Below are positions 19,541 through 32,894 of a DNA stretch of 64,000 nt, piece by piece. The stretch spans positions 449,501-513,500 of the forward strand of contig JADJUF010000008.1 in assembly GCA_016717005.1 (NCBI GenBank). Reading direction: 5' to 3'. The stretch's first letter is position 1; every line of letters starts with the position of its first letter. The notes beneath the pieces were generated by a model, which saw only the letters and a program-made list of their open reading frames with translations, did no database searches and was not told the origin of the DNA. Made by a program: the position numbers and the translations under genes. The stretch is from Myxococcales bacterium. GTDB taxonomy: Bacteria; Myxococcota_A; Polyangia; Haliangiales; Haliangiaceae.

Positions 19541-21001
19541 ATGGCCCGAACGCCGCTGGTCCTGACCGCTGCAGTGATCGCCCTCGCGCTGACCGGCGCG
19601 TGCAAGAAGAAGGACAAGCCGCAGCCCCCCGCGGATCCGTGGGCCGCCGGCTCGGCCAGCTCGGCCGGCTCGGCCGGCTCGACCGCGGCCCCCGGCGATC
19701 TCACCGCCAAGCCCAAGGGCGCCGACACCGCGCCGCCGCCCATGGCGTCGAGCTTCGGCGCGGCCGCCGGCGACAAGCTGGCCAAGCTCACCGCCCCGGC
19801 GCCCGCCCCCGACGCCGCCGCGCCGTCCCCCGTCGCCGCGCTGGCCGCGCCGATCGACCCGGCCGGCATCACCAAGGACGGGCTGCCGACCCTGGCCGTG
19901 CGCGGCTTCGCCGGGGTCCAGCAGACCGGGTTTCGCGTGGCGTACGCGCCGTCGAAGAACCCCACCCACGAGCAGTTCCGCCAGGTGCTCTCGCACAACC
20001 ACATCTTCGAGGCCGTCGCCGAGGGCCTCAACAAGACCGTCCGGCTGCCGCGCACGATCGACATCCAGCTCGTCGACTGCGGCGCGATCAACGCCTACTA
20101 CGATCCCAACAACGGCCGCATCATCGTCTGCTACGAGCTGCTCAGCTACTTCGTCGACGTGTTCAAGCCCACCGCGCAGAACGACGACCAGCTCGGCCAG
20201 GCGGTCATCGGCGCGACGATCTTCAGCTTCTATCACGAGAGCGGCCACGCGCTGATCCACCAGCTCGACCTGCCCGCGGTCGGGCGCGAGGAGGACGCGG
20301 TCGATCAGCTCGCGACGTTGATCCTGATGGCCGCCGGCGACGACGGCGTCGGCATGGCGCTGTCGGGCGCGTACTGGTTCCAGCTGCAGCAGAAGTCCGG
20401 CAACGAGACGCCGTTCTGGGACGAGCACGCGTTCGAGGGCCAGCGCTTCTACAACATCATGTGCCTGATCTACGGCTCCGATCCGAAGAAGTACGCCGGG
20501 TTCGTGGCGTCGGGCAACCTGCCCGAGGCCCGCGCCCAGCGCTGCCAGGAGGAGTACGGCAAGACCCAGCGCAGCTGGGAGAAGCTCCTGCAGCCGCACC
20601 TGACCAACGACGCCGCCGAGGAGATCGACTACACGCCGTCGGTGCCGGTGGCCGAGACCACGCCCGACACGCAGGTCCCCACCGTCCCGACCGCCGACGA
20701 CGGCGACGACGACGGCGCCGACGACCCGATCGCGGCGCCGCCCGCGCGCGGCGGCCACGCGATCACCTGCGAGCGGGTCGCCGAGAAGGCGGTCGAGCTG
20801 ATCGCCACCGAGGCCGAGCAACAGCTCGGCGAGCTCTCGGCCGAGGCGCAGACGCAGGCCATCGACGAGATCAAGGCCAACCTCCCGGCGTTCCTCGAGC
20901 AGTTCCTGGCCCAGTGCGCCAAGGAGGACTGGCCGGACAAGGACCGCCAGTGCGTGCTCGACGCGCGCACGCTCGATCAGGCCTCGCGCTGCGGCACCTG
21001 A
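19541..21001 (+). CDS. DUF4344-like metallopeptidase lipoprotein
   Basis: 486 residues from the ATG at 19541. Lipoprotein signal with LALTGAC at the acylation site, then a Lys patch and about 90 residues of Ala/Pro/Gly linker. The central domain contains FYHESGHALIHQLDLP, with HExxH at 232-236, followed by REEDAVDQLATLI, which matches the DUF4344 putative zinc-peptidase pattern in which the downstream Glu/Asp supplies the third ligand. About 80 residues later comes a Cys-containing C-terminal domain with four Cys (AITCERV ... AQCAKEDW ... RQCVLD ... SRCGT), possibly disulfide bonded. Envelope-anchored protease of unknown substrate, directly after the M16 pair. Confidence 0.8.
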   Translation: MARTPLVLTAAVIALALTGACKKKDKPQPPADPWAAGSASSAGSAGSTAAPGDLTAKPKGADTAPPPMASSFGAAAGDKLAKLTAPAPAPDAAAPSPVAALAAPIDPAGITKDGLPTLAVRGFAGVQQTGFRVAYAPSKNPTHEQFRQVLSHNHIFEAVAEGLNKTVRLPRTIDIQLVDCGAINAYYDPNNGRIIVCYELLSYFVDVFKPTAQNDDQLGQAVIGATIFSFYHESGHALIHQLDLPAVGREEDAVDQLATLILMAAGDDGVGMALSGAYWFQLQQKSGNETPFWDEHAFEGQRFYNIMCLIYGSDPKKYAGFVASGNLPEARAQRCQEEYGKTQRSWEKLLQPHLTNDAAEEIDYTPSVPVAETTPDTQVPTVPTADDGDDDGADDPIAAPPARGGHAITCERVAEKAVELIATEAEQQLGELSAEAQTQAIDEIKANLPAFLEQFLAQCAKEDWPDKDRQCVLDARTLDQASRCGT

Positions 21002-21111
21002 CCTTCAGCGGGTTCGCCGCCGAACCCAGGCAGGTGCAGGGGCCTCCGGCGACCGCGGTCTCGCCCGGATCAGGCCGGCACCTGCGCTACGCCCTGACGA
21101 GCGCCCTCGGT

Positions 21112-21139
21112 GCGCATATATATGCGCCCATGCATGGGC
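21112..21139. other. Two overlapping perfect palindromes
   Basis: GCGCATATATATGCGC (21112-21127) shares its last two bases with GCCCATGCATGGGC (21126-21139). Both are perfect, and the AT-rich cores stand out in 70% GC DNA. They sit between the converging DUF4344 and glutaredoxin genes. Either a two-way terminator-like structure without T runs or a protein-binding site. Confidence 0.7.
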
Positions 21140-21186
21140 CTATCGAAGGCCGATCAAAGACCGGCCACAGCCGCGTCTGACGAGGC

Positions 21187-21837
21187 CTACTCGCCGTCGG
21201 TCGGGGCGATGTCGTCGGCCGGGACCACCTCGTCGGTGTTCGGCCGCGCGACGATCTCGACGCCGCGCTGGTGGGCCGGCAGCGCCGCGCGCTCGGCCGG
21301 GGTCAGCAACGCCGCGTCGAGCTGGCCCAGCCGCTCGATCTCGGCGAGGGCGTTGAAGCCGCCGACGAAGTGACCGCGCAGGTACACGTACGGCACGGTG
21401 TGCTGCTTGGTCTCGCTCGACAGGCGCACCTGCAGCGCCTCGTGCTCGGGCTGCTCGATGTCGACGAAGTCGTAGTCGACCTTGTACTTCTCGAGCACGG
21501 TCATCGCGCGGCCGGTCCACGGGCAGCTGCTCTTGCCGTAGATCTGGGCCTTGATGTCGGGGTCGCCGAGCGCGTCGGACTTGACCGGCGGCGGCGTGGT
21601 CGCCGCCACGGCGATCGCCTGGGCCACCGGGGCCGGCACCGGCCGCGCGGCCGCCGGGGCGCCGCCGAACCGGGCCTTCAGCTTGGCCAGGCGGGGATCG
21701 TGGGTCCAGCGGTCCTGGAGGTAGTCGCGCAGGTCGCCCCCCAGCTCGTCGGCGCGATCGATCGCGGTGAGGACCGAGGTCTTGACCTTGGCGGCGAGGT
21801 CCTTGGGCAGCTTCAGCGACGACAGTGGCGAGGGCAT
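21187..21837 (-). CDS. Glutaredoxin-domain protein (CPWT active site)
   Basis: 216 residues. Residues 1-55 are helical and charged, 56-90 an Ala/Pro linker. The glutaredoxin domain starts near 93: IYGKSSCPWTGRA gives a CPWT site with a single reactive Cys105, then TVPYVYL (cis-Pro loop, 147-153) and the GHFVGGF glutathione-binding end. A monothiol-like site suggests glutathionylation or Fe-S handling rather than dithiol reduction. A paralogue without the Cys lies just upstream at 22059-22535. Residues after 175 are an acidic tail. Confidence 0.88.
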   Translation of the reverse strand: MPSPLSSLKLPKDLAAKVKTSVLTAIDRADELGGDLRDYLQDRWTHDPRLAKLKARFGGAPAAARPVPAPVAQAIAVAATTPPPVKSDALGDPDIKAQIYGKSSCPWTGRAMTVLEKYKVDYDFVDIEQPEHEALQVRLSSETKQHTVPYVYLRGHFVGGFNALAEIERLGQLDAALLTPAERAALPAHQRGVEIVARPNTDEVVPADDIAPTDGE

Positions 21838-22058
21838 CGGACCGGCACCATAGTGGGGGCTCCGCCGACGGGCAAGCGGATCCCGTCGGTCGCGCCCGCC
21901 GTGGCGCGCGGGCCCTCCGGCGTCAGGCCGGCGGTAGTGGCGCCGGCCGCGGGATCAGCCGCACCGGGTTGCCCTCGACGTCCGCGCACTCGCAGCAGGC
22001 CGCGCCGGCCCACGACCAGGGGGCCTTGGCTGACCGCCGGCGTCGAGCACGGCCACGA

Positions 22059-22535
22059 TCAGCCGAAGACCTTGCGGACCAGCTCGCCGGTGCTCGCCAG
22101 GTTGATCAGCTCGATCCGGCCGCCGACGCAGTCGCCGGCGATGAACACCACCGGCAGCCGGTAGCCGGCGCTGTCGCGGCGGACCGCGGCCTGGCCCGCG
22201 GGGTCCTCCTCGAGGCTCATCTCCCGGTACGGGATCTTGTGGGCGTCGAGGATCTCGGTGAGGCGCGGCACGTCGCGCCGCTGCTTGTCGAGGAAGTACA
22301 CGATCACCGGCGCCGCCTCCCGGGCCCCGGTCGACGGCGCGGGCGCCGCGGCGGCCGCTGGCCCCGACGGCGCGGTCGCGCTGGCCGCGGTGTAGCCGGC
22401 GGCGAACGCGCGGCGATCGGCCAGCTCCTCCGGCGACGCCAGCGGTCGCCCCAGCCGATCGTTCAACCGGCGCGCGGACTCGGAACCAGACAGCGCTCGC
22501 CAGCCGGCGGCGCGCACGCGATCGAGGACGCTCAT
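22059..22535 (-). CDS. Glutaredoxin-like protein lacking the redox cysteine
   Basis: 158 residues from the ATG at 22535. Same layout as the 21187-21837 protein: a helical N-terminus (VLDRVRAAGWRAL), an Ala/Pro linker at about 50-75, then a thioredoxin-fold strand APVIVYFLDKQRRDVPRL. Where CPxC/CPWT should be, residues 83-86 read DKQR. The cis-Pro loop (LPVVFIAGD, 127-135) and GG (138-139) remain, and the only Cys is 136. So it is probably redox-inactive, perhaps a regulatory partner. Follows the alpha/beta hydrolase gene by 14 bases, likely in one operon. Confidence 0.8.
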   Translation of the reverse strand: MSVLDRVRAAGWRALSGSESARRLNDRLGRPLASPEELADRRAFAAGYTAASATAPSGPAAAAAPAPSTGAREAAPVIVYFLDKQRRDVPRLTEILDAHKIPYREMSLEEDPAGQAAVRRDSAGYRLPVVFIAGDCVGGRIELINLASTGELVRKVFG

Positions 22536-22549
22536 CGGGCGGTTGTAGC

Positions 22550-23455
22550 TCAACCCGGCCCCGCCGCCATCGCTCCGACGTGGCGATCGAGGAACGCCAG
22601 GGTCGCCGCCAGCACCGCGGCGGGCGCCTCGAGCTGGGGGTAGTGCCCGACCCCGGGCAGCTCGACGACGTCGGGCCGCGGCACCAGCGCGCGGTAGCGC
22701 TCGACCATGTGCGCGCCCGAGATCGGGTCGGCCAGGCCGTCGATGACCCGCACCGGGATCGACGCGTCCACCAGCGCGCCGACCCAGCGCGCGCGGTGGC
22801 GCCGGCGCTCGGCGATGTACCCGAGCAGGCGCGGCATCGCCGCCTTGCCGCCGGCCCGGGCCGCCAGGGTCCACATCGCGTCGAGCTCGGCCTCGGTCGG
22901 GGGCGCCGCGCCGGCGATCGCGCGCATGCTGCGGTCGAAGGTCCGGCGCGACGACAGCGGCGCCAGGAGCGGCCCCAGCGGCGACGCCAGCAGCCGCTGG
23001 ATCGGCCGGGCCCGGTGGGTCTCAGGGAACAGGCCGCCGTTGAGCAGGACCAGCGCCTGCACCGCCAGCGCCGGCGCCCCGCCCCGCCCGCGCGCGAGCA
23101 GCTCCTGGGCGACCGTGTCGCCGTAGTCGTGGGCCAGCACCGCCGCCCGGTCGACCCCGGCCCAGGCCGCGACCGCCTCGACCAGATCGGCCTGGTCGGC
23201 GATCCGGTAGCGCTGCCGCGGCTTGGCCGACAGCCCGAGCCCCAGCAGGTCGCACGCGATCAGGCGGTAGCGGGCCGCCAGCCCGGCCCACAGCGGCCAC
23301 CAGTCCCACGACCCGGTCGGGAAGCCGTGGATCAGCACCAGCGGCGGCGCGGTGGCCGCGCCGTCGACCCGCGCGAACACGTCGTGGTCCCGCCAGCGCA
23401 CGTAGGTGCCCAGGGCTCGCCACTGCTCGACCGTGGGCATCGCGGGCTGGCTCAT
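22550..23455 (-). CDS. Alpha/beta hydrolase, haloalkane dehalogenase/epoxide hydrolase-like
   Basis: 301 residues from the ATG at 23455 (MSQPAMPTVEQW). Oxyanion motif HGFPTGSWDWW at 43-53. The nucleophile elbow reads LAHDYGDT with Asp110, the form used by haloalkane dehalogenases and epoxide hydrolases rather than Ser esterases. The late His is in GVGHYPQLEAP and an acid is in IDGLADPISG. Cytoplasmic, substrate unknown. Transcribed ahead of the Cys-less glutaredoxin-like gene. Divergent from the universal stress protein, with a 36-bp direct repeat between them. Confidence 0.88.
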   Translation of the reverse strand: MSQPAMPTVEQWRALGTYVRWRDHDVFARVDGAATAPPLVLIHGFPTGSWDWWPLWAGLAARYRLIACDLLGLGLSAKPRQRYRIADQADLVEAVAAWAGVDRAAVLAHDYGDTVAQELLARGRGGAPALAVQALVLLNGGLFPETHRARPIQRLLASPLGPLLAPLSSRRTFDRSMRAIAGAAPPTEAELDAMWTLAARAGGKAAMPRLLGYIAERRRHRARWVGALVDASIPVRVIDGLADPISGAHMVERYRALVPRPDVVELPGVGHYPQLEAPAAVLAATLAFLDRHVGAMAAGPG

Positions 23456-23486
23456 CGCGGCATCGTAACGCAGCGCGGCCACGCCC

Positions 23487-23592
23487 CCTGGCGGCCTTCG
23501 CGACAACTGGACGCGTGCGCGCTACGTGACCTCGTCGACCTCCGCCTGCATCGAGTCCTGGCGGCCTTCGCGACAACTGGACGCGTGCGCGC
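23487..23592. repeat. 36-bp perfect direct repeat, two copies, 34-bp spacer
   Basis: Copies at 23487-23522 and 23557-23592 are identical over 36 bases (core GCGGCCTTCGCGACAACTGG). They lie in the intergenic region between the divergent hydrolase and stress-protein genes. Possibly a duplicated regulatory segment. Confidence 0.9.
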
Positions 23593-23663
23593 GGCCGCGA
23601 CGATGCCTAGGTTGAGCGTGCGCCCGCGAGCGCGTCGCCCGTGATCGCTGCCTGGAGGCCCCC

Positions 23664-24272
23664 ATGTCCGAACGCCCTCGTCGCCCTGTGATCGTCGTCG
23701 CCGTCGACCTGTCCGAGTACTCCGACGCGGTCCTCACCCACGCCTTCGATCAGGCCGCCCGCATGGAGCGCCCCGCCGTCCACATCCTGGCGGTCGTGTC
23801 CGACGAGCACGGGCTGTGGCACCGCCCGACCGAGGCCGAGCTCAGCGAGCGCGAGGATCACACCAAGGCCGCGCTGGTGGTGCTGGCCCGGCGCGTGCTC
23901 GACGACGCGGTGCCCGCCGTCACCCGCGAGCACTGGAACGTGCGCCTCCACGTGCGCCGGGGCCACCCCGACGAGCAGATCGTCGAGCTGACCGAGCAGG
24001 TCATGGCCGATCTCCTGGTCATCGGCCGCTACGGCCACTCGCGCCGCCGGCTCGGCTCGATCGCCGACCGGGTGCTGGCCCAGGCCGAGTGCCCGGTCCT
24101 GGTCGTGTCGGCCATCCGCGAGCACAGCGCGACCGACCGCCAGTGCCCGGACTGCGTCGTGGTGCGCGCCGACAGCAGCGGCGAGGAGTGGTTCTGCCCC
24201 GCGCACCACGGCGGCCGCGCCAGCTCGACCGTCGTGCGGCTCGGCAGCAACTTCGCCCGCGGCGGCTGGTGA
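23664..24272 (+). CDS. Universal stress protein with C-terminal Cys/His cluster
   Basis: 202 residues from the ATG at 23664, ribosome site GGAGG at 23654-23658. UspA fold: VIVVAVDLSEYSDAVL start, ADLLVIGRYGHSRRRLGSIADRVL with the GxxGH...GS nucleotide-binding loop, and CPVLVVS as the last strand at about residue 150. Usual Usp domains end there. This one continues for 50 residues with CPDC ... EEWFCPAHHGGR, a CxxC/CxxHH arrangement that could hold a zinc. Cytoplasmic, stress-related; the tail may link it to a partner or to redox state. Confidence 0.92.
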   Translation: MSERPRRPVIVVAVDLSEYSDAVLTHAFDQAARMERPAVHILAVVSDEHGLWHRPTEAELSEREDHTKAALVVLARRVLDDAVPAVTREHWNVRLHVRRGHPDEQIVELTEQVMADLLVIGRYGHSRRRLGSIADRVLAQAECPVLVVSAIREHSATDRQCPDCVVVRADSSGEEWFCPAHHGGRASSTVVRLGSNFARGGW

Positions 24273-24330
24273 CCGCCGGGTAGGCCCGCGCGTCGGCGGG
24301 GCGATCGTCCAGGCTCGTCCGGTGGGAGCG

Positions 24331-25785
24331 CTACATGCAGTCGACCGGGTCGCCCGGCCCCCACACGGCCGTGGTCGGCGCGCCGCCGGTCGCGAACGCG
24401 GCGATCACCGCGCCGAACGTCCGCGGTGAGCCCGCCGCGACCACGGTGACGCCGAACGTGGCCGCGTTGTTCGACAGGGTCTCGTGCTTGTCGCAGGGCG
24501 GCCCGAACACCGCGGGCGTCCGCGCGAACGGCTCCTCGGGCGTCGACGCCGGCAGCGCCAGCAGGTCGGCCCGCACCAGCTCGGCGAACAGCGCCAGCGA
24601 CATCAGGCCCCGGCCCGGCACCGTGAACATCGCGTCGATCAGGTTGCTCGAGATCAGGTCGTCCTTGAGGCCCATGCGGACCACGAACGGCGAGGTGAGG
24701 TGGTCGCGCACGACGTGCCCCTCGTCGTTGCAGCGCCAGGCCGTGCTCGGATCGTTGGCGGCGTGCCAGGTCGCGCAGCTGACGTCGGGCTGGCGCCCCT
24801 GCAACGCGCCGGTGTCGGCGGTCATCGCCGCCTCGTAGGTGCAGGCGCCGGTCGCCGCGCACACGGTCGAGGTCGACCAGTCGAGCGCGGCCAGGTCGGG
24901 CTTGAAGATCGAGTCGATGATCGCCAGGTACGCCAGCGGGCAGGTCGCGCCGGTGCAGGCGGTGTTGTGGGCCCGCAGGTAGTCGCGCACGCGGTCGGCG
25001 TTGTGGATCACGCCGGTGCCGCCGGCCGACGCGCCCGCCAGCACGACCGCGTCGGCGTCATCGAGATCTGGCAGCTCGACGCTGCCGCCGCCGAGGGTGT
25101 ACGGCGGCGGCGCGGCGCCGTCTCGGCGCATCGTCGCCAGCACCGCGTCGAGGATCCGGGCGCCGGCGAACGCGATCCGGAAGCGCACCGGCGCGCCGCT
25201 GATCGGGTGGTGGCCGTCGACGTCGACCGCGCCGGCGGTGCCGCCCCAGCCGTCGCTCGAGCAGTACCGGATGAACACCTGGTTCCCGTCGCCGAGCGGG
25301 TTGGGCTCGCCCAGCGCGCCGCCGCGGGCCATGACGCCGTCGCCGCCGATGCCCATCGCGGGCGACAGGGTCGCGGTCATCTGGGTCATGCCGAAGTTGG
25401 TGTCGACCGAGCACCACCGCGCTGCGCACGCGTCGGGGCTCCCGCAGCCGCCGCCGCCCTGGAGCTGGATCACCCAGCGGTTGCGCGCCGCGGCCGTCGC
25501 CGCCGGCCGCACGTAGAAGAACGCGCGGGTGCCGTCGTTGCAGCGGGCCTCGGGGAACGCCACCGGGTCGAGGTCGACCCGCTGGAGTTCGACGCCCGGA
25601 GCCAGCCCGCCGGCCGCCGCCGGCCTGCCGCAGTCGAGCACGTCGCCGATCCACGGCGTCGCCGCCGCGTCGACCACGTCGGCATCGACCGGGGCTTCAG
25701 CGTCGACGCCCCCGTCGACAGCCGGGGCATCGGCGACGCCACCGCAGGCGACCACGGACAGGAGCAGGCTCGGCATGAGGCGCAT
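24331..25785 (-). CDS. Pectinacetylesterase-family lipoprotein
   Basis: 484 residues from the ATG at 25785. Short lipoprotein signal ending SVVACGG, then an Asp/Ala-rich linker to about residue 45. The esterase features of the PAE/Notum family are present: IQLQGGGGC, RYCSSDGWGG, and the nucleophile elbow LAGASAGGTGV (GxSxG). A later His lies near the C-terminus. Cys residues are plentiful, as in secreted relatives. Expected to deacylate polysaccharides or other esters at the cell surface. The plant name pectin should not be taken literally. Stand-alone gene, convergent with the stress protein. Confidence 0.85.
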   Translation of the reverse strand: MRLMPSLLLSVVACGGVADAPAVDGGVDAEAPVDADVVDAAATPWIGDVLDCGRPAAAGGLAPGVELQRVDLDPVAFPEARCNDGTRAFFYVRPAATAAARNRWVIQLQGGGGCGSPDACAARWCSVDTNFGMTQMTATLSPAMGIGGDGVMARGGALGEPNPLGDGNQVFIRYCSSDGWGGTAGAVDVDGHHPISGAPVRFRIAFAGARILDAVLATMRRDGAAPPPYTLGGGSVELPDLDDADAVVLAGASAGGTGVIHNADRVRDYLRAHNTACTGATCPLAYLAIIDSIFKPDLAALDWSTSTVCAATGACTYEAAMTADTGALQGRQPDVSCATWHAANDPSTAWRCNDEGHVVRDHLTSPFVVRMGLKDDLISSNLIDAMFTVPGRGLMSLALFAELVRADLLALPASTPEEPFARTPAVFGPPCDKHETLSNNAATFGVTVVAAGSPRTFGAVIAAFATGGAPTTAVWGPGDPVDCM

Positions 25786-25840
25786 GGGACGATCCTGAGC
25801 AAGGTCGATGCCCGCGTAACGTCGAGAGATCCTGAGGTGA

Positions 25841-25902
25841 CCGGGACGTCGAGGTCCCGGCCGGAGACGATCGGGACGATCAGGTCCGCGCCGGGACCTC
25901 GA
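25841..25902 (-). terminator. Nested inverted repeats after the GST gene
   Basis: CCGGGAC/GTCCCGG (25841-25860, 6-base loop) forms a compact stem just past the GST stop. TCGAGGTCCCGG (25849-25860) also pairs perfectly with 25891-25902 inside the GST 3' end, giving an alternative fold. No T run, so any termination would not be a classic intrinsic one. Confidence 0.45.
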
Positions 25903-26584
25903 GGCCGCGGACCACCGCCGGCCGGGCCAGGAACGCCTGCAGCACGCGGTCGACGTGCGCGAAGTCGGCGTACCCGACCAGATCGCCAGCCTGGTAGAAG
26001 CCGACCAGCGCCCGCACCCACGGCCAGATCGCGATGTCGGCGATCGTGAACTCGTCGCCCATGATCCAGGCGCGGTCGCCGAGGTGCTGGTCGAGGACGC
26101 CGAGCAGTCGCCGCGACTCGCCGACGTAGCGATCGCGCGGCCGCTTGTCCTCGTAGTCCTTGCCCGCGAACTTGTGGAAGAAGCCGAGCTGCCCGAACAT
26201 CGGCCCGACGCCGCCCATCTGGAACATCAACCACTGGATCGTCTGGTAGCGCGCCGCGGGATCCTTGGGGACCAGCTGCCCGGTCTTGTCGGCGATGTAG
26301 ATCAGGATCGCGCCCGACTCGAACAGCGCCAGCGGCTGCCCGCCCGGCCCGGCGGGATCGAGGATGGCCGGGATCTTGTTGTTGGGGTTGAGCGACAGGA
26401 ACTCCGCGGACATCTGGTCGTTGGTGTCGAAGCGCACCAGGTGCGGCTCGTACGCGAGGCCGGTCTCCTCGAGGGCGATCGACACCTTCACGCCGTTGGG
26501 CGTCGGCAGCGAGTAGAGCTGGAGCCGGTCAGGGTGCTGCGCCGGCCACTTCTTGGTGATGGGAAAGTCGGAGAGCGAGGTCAT
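25880..26584 (-). CDS. Glutathione S-transferase, Nu-class (YghU/GstB-like)
   Basis: 234 residues. The thioredoxin-fold half holds RLQLYSLPTPNGVKVSIALEE, with the TPNG element of Nu-class GSTs, then NPNNKIPAILD (cis-Pro) and FESGAILIYIADK (Glu-Ser for glutathione). The helical half has MGDEFTIADIAIWPW, the N-capping box. Compared with YghU the N-terminal extension is short. Probably a glutathione- or thiol-dependent peroxidase/transferase in the cytoplasm. Promoter region not recognised. Confidence 0.92.
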   Translation of the reverse strand: MTSLSDFPITKKWPAQHPDRLQLYSLPTPNGVKVSIALEETGLAYEPHLVRFDTNDQMSAEFLSLNPNNKIPAILDPAGPGGQPLALFESGAILIYIADKTGQLVPKDPAARYQTIQWLMFQMGGVGPMFGQLGFFHKFAGKDYEDKRPRDRYVGESRRLLGVLDQHLGDRAWIMGDEFTIADIAIWPWVRALVGFYQAGDLVGYADFAHVDRVLQAFLARPAVVRGLEVPART

Positions 26585-27057
26585 CGCGCCGACTGTGCCA
26601 CGCCTTCACCGCGGCGCGCGGCGCGCACCGGCTGCCCGATCGGTCGGGTCATGGCCTCGAGATCCGGAACCTGGAGGCGGCGCCGACGCCGGCGCCGCGG
26701 CGGGTGCCGAATGCAGGTGCCGCGCCGCATGGCACCTCGACGTCCCACGCTGCGGCGCGCCCCGGCAGACGCACGTGACCTGAGGGTCCCGGCAGAGTTC
26801 AGCGGTGCGCGCGATCACCGCGTGTTGCGGACTGGCCCGGGACCTGCTGAAGCCCCACGCATGACGCGTGCGTCGCGACGATCCAGTACGCCGACGTGGC
26901 GCTGAACGCGCGGGTCATCAACACCACCGCGATCCCCTGAGCGCGAGCGCCGCATCCGGAACCGGAACCGGAACCGGAACCGGAACCGGAACCGGAACCG
27001 GAACCCGGCACGGGCGCCCTGCGAGGCCCAGCCCCTCACCCGCCCCGTCGGTCGGTC
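26585..27057. other. Intergenic region with a GGAACC array and a possible gene remnant
   Basis: 473 bases between the GST start and the dehydratase stop. Bases 26953-27006 are a pure tandem GGAACC array. Bases 26854-26940 on the plus strand read as a protein-like end (ATIQYADVALNARVINTTAI then stop) with no start and a stop just upstream, perhaps the end of a lost gene. Nothing else recognised. Confidence 0.6.
26953..27006. repeat. GGAACC hexamer array
   Basis: Eight near-perfect GGAACC units, about 52 bases downstream of the minus-strand dehydratase stop. Same family as the GGAGCC arrays elsewhere in the window. Confidence 0.9.
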
Positions 27058-28989
<1,932 letters not shown>

Positions 28990-29016
28990 CTGCGGGGAGG
29001 GGTTGGCGACAGACCC

Positions 29017-32580
<3,564 letters not shown>

Positions 32581-32604
32581 GAGGTTCCTTGCTGCGTACG
32601 ACCG

Positions 32605-32669
32605 GACTGACGGGTCAGTCTAGTCCCTGAACTGACGCGTCAGTCTATCCATGGACTGACACGTCAGTC
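32605..32669. promoter_or_regulatory. Three palindromic operators upstream of the dehydratase/activase operon
   Basis: Three 16-base palindromes of the form (G/A)ACTGACnnGTCAGTC at 32605-32620, 32630-32645 and 32654-32669, spaced 25 and 24 bases, all within 90 bases of the activase ATG. The size and symmetry fit TetR-family operators, and a TetR gene lies 225 bases further on. Probable repression of the operon. Confidence 0.88.
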
Positions 32670-32894
32670 TAGTGAAAATCGCAAGCGAGATCGCGACCTT
32701 CTCGGTCCGACCAGGTGCTACCTGACGGTGGCAGTGAACTCGGTTCCGGTGCGTACGATTCTACGCAGCGGCGACGCTTGCCTTGCCAGCATTCTCGAGC
32801 AGTTGGCGGCACCTCACCGCCGCGGGTGGCGCTGCGGCTCGAGGACCACGATCACGACCTGCAACGGCGAGCTCGCGCGCCGCGGATCGGATCC

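Noticed and set aside
21923..22030. Short minus-strand reading (ECADVEGNPVRLIPRP) resembling a glyoxalase/VOC end
   Set aside because: Only about 40 residues, no start or ribosome site; at most a remnant.
23487..23592. Two 36-bp repeats with a 34-bp spacer as a minimal CRISPR array
   Set aside because: Sizes fit, but there is only one spacer, no cas gene, and the repeat lacks the usual hairpin and end motifs; it lies in a divergent promoter region.
32670..32894. Possible small RNA or tRNA between the operators and the TetR gene
   Set aside because: No cloverleaf, terminator or conserved ORF could be drawn.
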